Shown here: piece by piece, positions 7,818 to 11,005 of the stretch | Layout of the letters: every line of letters starts with the position of its first letter | Position numbering within the stretch: the first letter of the stretch is position 1 | Source of the DNA: JAOZTV01 sp965371805 | GTDB lineage: Bacteria > Acidobacteriota > Aminicenantia > UBA2199 | Length of the DNA: 11,005 bases | Direction: 5' to 3' | Assembly (NCBI GenBank): GCA_965371805.1 | Contig: CBDUZW010000107.1 | Location: 1 to 11,005, forward strand | The notes under the pieces: generated by a model | What the model was told of the DNA's origin: nothing | Databases searched by the model: none | Seen by the model: the letters and a program-made list of their open reading frames with translations, nothing else | Program-made: the position numbers and the translations under genes

Positions 7818-8186
7818 TTAGAAATATTTTCTCCAAAATTCTGTTTCTGGTTTTTGTTGTGTAATTTTTGATAGCCAATTCCAGATAGCTTTAATTTCTT
7901 CTTGGACCGCTTCATCGTTTAAATTACAATTTCTCCATTCTAGCCAAGCATGCTCCAGTAGATCATTAATGTTATATGGAGAACATATAGAATCATTGGT
8001 CAGTGTTTTTACTAACGACTCTGCACTCCACTTTGGATCTCTATTTTCAACCCAAAGACATTTTGAAGTTTTCATGTTTTCTTGGTTTCTAATTTCTAAT
8101 GCTTCTTCTGTAAGTGTAAATTCGTATGTGTCCTCACGTCCCCAACGTGGAGAATTAATTCTCAATTCAAATTTTAATTCATTCAT
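7818..8186 (-). CDS. 122-residue orphan protein, cassette-like
   Basis: Small soluble protein, function unknown. It starts with an excellent ribosome site (AAAGGAGG, 5-6 bases before the ATG). Visible features: a beta-rich N-terminus (KFELRINSPRWGREDTYEF), the tryptophan-rich phrase CLWVENRDPKWSAESL at about 43-58, and a helical C-terminal half (LLEHAWLEWRNCNLNDEAVQEEIKAIW) ending EFWRKYF. No signal peptide or catalytic motif. The composition recalls small orphan proteins of integron cassettes, phages and defence islands, from memory only. It starts 51 bp after the 3' end of the left type ISP fragment, as the protease gene starts 27 bp after the right one, so both lie behind a type ISP tail. 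Confidence 0.65.
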   Translation of the reverse strand: MNELKFELRINSPRWGREDTYEFTLTEEALEIRNQENMKTSKCLWVENRDPKWSAESLVKTLTNDSICSPYNINDLLEHAWLEWRNCNLNDEAVQEEIKAIWNWLSKITQQKPETEFWRKYF

Positions 8187-8237
8187 TTTAACCTCCTTTT
8201 ATTTTGCCCTAAATATGCAACGTTATCCATTCTTCCC

Positions 8238-8318
8238 CTACCCCATAAAATCTATTTCATCTATTTCTTTCATTAGCCGATCTGTATTAACCAGGGCAAC
8301 AATTATTTTCTGATAATG
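8238..8318. repeat. Direct repeat, left copy (type ISP 3' end)
   Basis: Left copy of the direct repeat that brackets the protease and the 180-residue gene. It begins at the stop codon (CTACCCCATAAAATC on the plus strand) and is 9 bp longer than the right copy because of a tandem TCTATTTCA-type duplication. One other substitution is seen (ATTAGCCG against ATTAACCG). Confidence 0.85.
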
Positions 8319-8334
8319 ATTTATATCCTCGATG
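8238..8334 (-). pseudogene. Orphan 3'-end fragment of a type ISP restriction enzyme gene
   Basis: On the minus strand this encodes EDINHYQKIIVALVNTDRL and then MKEIDEIDFMG before the stop, the extreme C-terminus of the type ISP specificity domain, without the preceding domain. The last 81 bp (8238-8318) match the tail of the gene at 10546-10617 with one substitution and a 9-bp in-frame tandem duplication that gives EIDEID instead of EID. Upstream of that, nucleotide similarity ends, but EDINH against DDVLH still suits the family, so this may be the tail of a paralogous gene. The frame continues open into the adjacent orphan gene region but that part is not type ISP. Confidence 0.75.
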
Positions 8335-8346
8335 TTTCCCCCACCC

Positions 8347-8889
8347 CTATTTTTTGTCGTATTTAACAATATAATCACTTTTTGTTGTATTAAAAACATA
8401 ATGTGCACTTGTTGGCCAATAGTTTCCAATAAAAAATAATATTTCAATATAATCATCAATATTTATTTCAAATAATTCGTTGAACTTTATATAATCACTT
8501 GAAACCCAAAATGCTTGAAGTTTTTTTTCTTCATTTCTCAAAAGAGTAAATATATAACTATGGATTATTTGATCGCAAATTTTTCTTATACTTATTTTTT
8601 TTTCGTATTGTTCTTCTAATTTGAAATACTTTTCCGGGGAAAGTCTTTTTAATATATTAATTTTGTTTTCAGAACTTTTATAATATATAATATCAATTTC
8701 TTTTTTTTCAATATTTTCCTTTATTTTATGTGAATCAAATAGTTTCCTTATCATAAAAGCTGATACCATTATCTCTTTTTCTGCATTTGCAAAAGATGTA
8801 TCGAACCATTTTTTTTGTTTTCTTCTTTTCTCTAACTGTTTAGCAAGTTTTATTATATCAGATTTCCAAAAGCTAGATTCCCATATCAT
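8347..8889 (-). CDS. 180-residue orphan protein of the bracketed cassette
   Basis: Function not recognised. Soluble, highly charged and mostly helical. It begins MIWESSFWKSDIIKLAKQL and is rich in Lys and Glu, with a conserved-looking core ICDQIIHSYIFTLL and an end section on an apparently beta-rich pattern (LQAFWVSSDYIKF) followed by IEILFFIGNYWPTS. No signal peptide, so it is cytoplasmic while its neighbour is exported. A GAGAGG ribosome site precedes the ATG by about 7 bases. It starts 33 bp after the protease stop, so the two probably share a transcript. It ends 12 bp before the type ISP fragment. Codon use is extremely A/T-biased, like the protease gene and more so than the left part of the window, which suggests joint transfer. 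Confidence 0.65.
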   Translation of the reverse strand: MIWESSFWKSDIIKLAKQLEKRRKQKKWFDTSFANAEKEIMVSAFMIRKLFDSHKIKENIEKKEIDIIYYKSSENKINILKRLSPEKYFKLEEQYEKKISIRKICDQIIHSYIFTLLRNEEKKLQAFWVSSDYIKFNELFEINIDDYIEILFFIGNYWPTSAHYVFNTTKSDYIVKYDKK

Positions 8890-8922
8890 CTCTTATCCTC
8901 TCTATATATAGATTGTTTTTGT

Positions 8923-10518
8923 CTATCTAATTTTTATTAAAACTACAAATTCTCTTAATACTTTTATTTGCTCTGGAATATTTTTGTTCTTCAGCATATT
9001 TGAATTCGGCAAAATTAGTTTATTAGGTAAAACATCAATTAAATTTCTTAAATAATTTGATTTTATTGCATATCCTACGTTCTCAGCTCCTGGAATTTTA
9101 GCGTTCACAATTCCAACTAGATTTCCTTTATAATCAAAAAGAGGACCACCGCTATTACCTGGTTGAATAGGTGCAGATATTTGATATGTTGATATGTTTC
9201 CTTTATATCCAGTTTTAGAACTAACAGTTCCATCTGTAAATTTCATTTCTTCTCCCATAACAGATAAAGCCATAGGATATCCAAGAACAAAAATTTTAGA
9301 TCCAACATCAACAGTTTGAAATTTTATATTATATGCAATTTGTTTAAAAGGTTTAAAATTTTCATCATCTATTTCTAATATAGCAAGATCATTTTGTTTA
9401 TCAACAATTTTTATTTTTGCATTATAAGAATGCTTTATATTACCTGTATAAAAGTCTACTACAATATCTTTAGCCTTATTGATAACATGGTGATTTGTAA
9501 CAATAAGCCCATTTTTAGTGATAATTATTCCTGATCCATTACCTTTCCAAGAATCTTTTATAGGTTCTTTTATAATGGGTTTTGGAATAGATTCCTTAAT
9601 CATTAAATTATCAAAACTAATTTTTTGTTTACCAGCAACGTTGAATCCTACATTATTACCAATAAATTCACTAAAATTTGCCTGATGAACAATTTGTCCA
9701 TTAATAGCATAATAGACAACATTTCCAACCTTTTTTATTTTTAGATGATTTATTTTTTTTTTAATAAAATTACATCGAGTCCAATCTTTAATATTTATTA
9801 TCAAGCCATCTATCTTTTTGGTTATAATAAAATATCCATTATTAGATATCAAAAAGAATTGATTATTACTAGGCCCATTTGCTCCAAACATTAATCCACC
9901 ACCTTTATTCTTTTGACCAGATAATTTTTTCATATATACTTCTATTGTGAAATCTTTAGATGTATCAATTTTATGTTTCATTGAAGTAGCCCAAGAATTT
10001 TTTTTATTTGGACACGATACAACCATTTCTTTTATCCAAATTTGCGAAGATCCGAATCCTGCTTTACTACCTATATACCAATTATTATAATTATTATCAA
10101 ATTGATCTCGAAATATTTTTTCACAATTATTATTCTCATCACAATAAATAAAAGAACCCTTCGGGATATTATTTTCAAAAGTTATAATATTTTTTATATT
10201 CCCGTTTTTATAATAAGAAAGATATTTACCCTCATATTTACAGTTTTTTTCATTATTGGGATCAAAATATGAAAAATAGAATTCACCTTGTAATTCCCCA
10301 GTTATGTAATAATCTTTTATAATACCAACTGGAATGTTCTTCGAGTTATAATTAATTATTCTATAATAACTAGCTAGATTACTATCAGTAGTCCTTTGCC
10401 AATTGGACGTAAAATATTCTTTTTTATTTACTAATGTTTCATTATTAGAAAATAGAAATGAAATATTGAATAAAAAAATGAATACAACCAAAATTTTTAA
10501 AATAATATTTTTTTTCAT
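8923..10518 (-). CDS. Exported MORN-like / lectin-like / trypsin-fold serine protease
   Basis: Protein of 531 residues. Residues 1-24 are a signal peptide (MKKNIILKILVVFIFLF). Residues 50-135 hold MORN-like repeats of the YwqK type (YEGKYLSYYKNGNIKNIITF). Residues 137-308 look like a concanavalin/LamG-type beta sandwich (GGGLMFGANGPSNNQFFLIS, then VGFNVAGKQKISFDNLMI). Residues 325-495 are a trypsin/HtrA-like protease with an intact triad: H344 in TNHHV, D377 in NDLAIL and S456 in QPGNSGGP. No PDZ domain follows; the tail of about 30 residues is basic. AAAGGAG lies six bases before the ATG. It starts 27 bp after the type ISP stop and probably depends on read-through or on a promoter inside that gene. 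Exported location makes a direct role in cutting phage proteins in the cytoplasm unlikely. Substrate unknown. Confidence 0.85.
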   Translation of the reverse strand: MKKNIILKILVVFIFLFNISFLFSNNETLVNKKEYFTSNWQRTTDSNLASYYRIINYNSKNIPVGIIKDYYITGELQGEFYFSYFDPNNEKNCKYEGKYLSYYKNGNIKNIITFENNIPKGSFIYCDENNNCEKIFRDQFDNNYNNWYIGSKAGFGSSQIWIKEMVVSCPNKKNSWATSMKHKIDTSKDFTIEVYMKKLSGQKNKGGGLMFGANGPSNNQFFLISNNGYFIITKKIDGLIINIKDWTRCNFIKKKINHLKIKKVGNVVYYAINGQIVHQANFSEFIGNNVGFNVAGKQKISFDNLMIKESIPKPIIKEPIKDSWKGNGSGIIITKNGLIVTNHHVINKAKDIVVDFYTGNIKHSYNAKIKIVDKQNDLAILEIDDENFKPFKQIAYNIKFQTVDVGSKIFVLGYPMALSVMGEEMKFTDGTVSSKTGYKGNISTYQISAPIQPGNSGGPLFDYKGNLVGIVNAKIPGAENVGYAIKSNYLRNLIDVLPNKLILPNSNMLKNKNIPEQIKVLREFVVLIKIR

Positions 10519-10545
10519 AACTTCTCCTTTTTAACTTTCTTTCTT

Positions 10546-10617
10546 CTACCCCATAAAATCTATTTCTTTCATTAACCGATCTGTATTAACCAGGGCAACA
10601 ATTATTTTCTGATAATG
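10546..10617. repeat. Direct repeat, right copy (type ISP 3' end)
   Basis: Right copy of the direct repeat, 72 bp, made of the last codons and stop of the type ISP gene. Similarity to the left copy stops abruptly at 10617 on one side and at the stop codon on the other. The two copies lie in the same orientation about 2.3 kb apart and enclose the protease and 180-residue genes. Confidence 0.85.
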
Positions 10618-10955
10618 TAAAACATCATCTGAAGACAGCTCTCTCCCCTTTCGATCCTTTAACCATTTTTGAGCAGGCTGATATCCACCAATATAAAACT
10701 CCCAGGCTATTTTGGGAACTTGATCAAAATATTGTTCTTCATTAATAAAAACTCTCCCGATCTCTTCACCTTCAAATTTAATCTTTTCGACTGTATGCTC
10801 TCCGGCAACCGGAAAGGTTGTAATAAGGTTTCCCATAAGAGGTGATTCCATTAAATGTAAAGCTCTTATTTGAGATCCTTTCTCAACTAATTTCCAAAAT
10901 GTTTCTGTATCTTTCGGATATGGTACTCTAGGAAAATCTATTTTTAAGAATACTG
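10546..10955 (-). CDS. Type ISP restriction-modification enzyme, C-terminal exon (partial)
   Basis: Reading from the window edge, codons from about 10955 give PVFLKIDFPRVPYPKD, then FWKLVEKGSQIRALHLMESP, FPVAGEH, IAWEFYIGGYQPAQKWL, KDRKGREL and HYQKIIVALVNTDRLMKEID before the stop. This is the C-terminal specificity domain of type ISP single-chain restriction-modification enzymes, which join helicase/translocase, adenine methyltransferase and target recognition in one chain. An ATG at 10851 exists, but clear family similarity continues upstream of it, so it is not the start. Upstream the frame is interrupted at 10956 by a group II intron end, with an in-frame TGA at 10975-10977. The remaining ~1,000 residues of such enzymes would lie to the right, beyond the intron. 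Function depends on splicing and an intact 5' exon. Confidence 0.85.
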
Positions 10956-11005
10956 GTGAGTCGACCAGGGATTTTCACCCCAGCCTCTCTTAGAACGGTA
11001 CGTGA
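10956..11005 (-). mobile_element. 3' end of a group II intron (domains V and VI)
   Basis: The minus strand reads TCACGTACCGTTCT (10992-11005), the 3' strand of domain V including the GTT that pairs with the catalytic AGC. It is followed by a domain VI hairpin: GGCTGGGG (10978-10985) pairing with CCCTGGTC (10963-10970), several pairs being G-U. An adenosine at 10961 is placed as the branch point, and the end ACTCAC fits the 3' AY rule. The canonical domain V has ACGG where this has ACCG, so a compensating change is expected on the unseen 5' strand. The 3' boundary at 10956 may be off by a few bases. The reverse transcriptase gene would be outside the window. Confidence 0.75.

Noticed and set aside
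7796..7915. Upstream extension of the truncated 7730-7795 reading frame
   Set aside because: This stretch lies within the 122-residue gene in another frame; the ribosome site and plausible start are at 7795.
7654..8240. Integron-type attC sites between the small genes
   Set aside because: I looked for paired core sites (RYYYAAC...GTTRRRY) around the orphan genes; only an isolated AACGTT at 8220-8225 is seen, so an integron array is not supported.
7603..8313. Plus-strand open frames across the orphan and transposase region
   Set aside because: They run antisense to genes with strong ribosome sites and encode no recognisable motif.
8238..8459. Minus-strand open frame of 73 codons as one gene
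   Set aside because: Only the last ~32 codons match the type ISP tail; the first part overlaps the 3' end of the 180-residue gene in another frame and has no ribosome site.
10042..10272. Plus-strand hydrophobic open frame opposite the protease
   Set aside because: Isoleucine-rich product of antisense AT-rich DNA, without a ribosome site.
1..11005. CRISPR array, tRNA or rRNA genes
   Set aside because: No regularly spaced repeats and no recognisable tRNA or rRNA sequence were found on reading both strands.

Overview
The window is strongly AT-rich DNA from a bacterium with good Shine-Dalgarno sites (AGGAGG-like) in front of most genes. A PF17170-like six-bladed propeller protein, a TPR-membrane-SpoIIE phosphatase, a WYL regulator and exported thioredoxin-TPR proteins together suggest an anaerobic FCB-group relative or a spirochaete. 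The strong ribosome sites argue against typical Bacteroidetes. This assignment is inference only.

Left part (1-6300), ordinary chromosomal genes. A hairpin terminator (57-79) is followed by two minus-strand genes for exported proteins: a six-bladed beta-propeller (129-1250) and a thioredoxin fold with a TPR-like tail (1390-2205). Divergent from these on the plus strand are a WYL-domain regulator (2302-3336) and a small single-pass membrane protein (3414-3959). A cluster of GACA/TGTC half-sites lies between them and may be the regulator's operator. Converging from the minus strand is a 760-residue TPR/transmembrane/SpoIIE-type PP2C phosphatase (4005-6287). Its near-consensus promoter sits so close to the ATG that the mRNA may be leaderless.

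Middle (6288-8240), transition to accessory DNA. A 346-bp gene-free stretch leads to a RAYT/Y1-type transposase-like gene (6634-7653, TTG start). Next come a 21-codon gene remnant with a Cys-x-Cys motif and a 122-residue orphan protein.

Right part (8238-11005), an accessory and probably restriction-related island, all on the minus strand. At the right edge is the 3' end of a group II intron (domain V 3' strand plus domain VI). It is followed directly by the C-terminal exon of a type ISP restriction-modification enzyme (10546-10955). Downstream lie a large exported protease (MORN-like repeats, lectin-like domain, trypsin domain with intact triad; 8923-10518) and a 180-residue orphan protein (8347-8889). 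Immediately after these is a second, nearly identical copy of the last ~72 bp of the type ISP gene (8238-8318). The protease/orphan pair is therefore bracketed by direct repeats of a restriction-gene 3' end, which suggests cassette insertion or recombination between paralogous type ISP genes. This bracketed two-gene unit is the best candidate in the window for an undescribed accessory (possibly defence) system; its function is not shown by the sequence.
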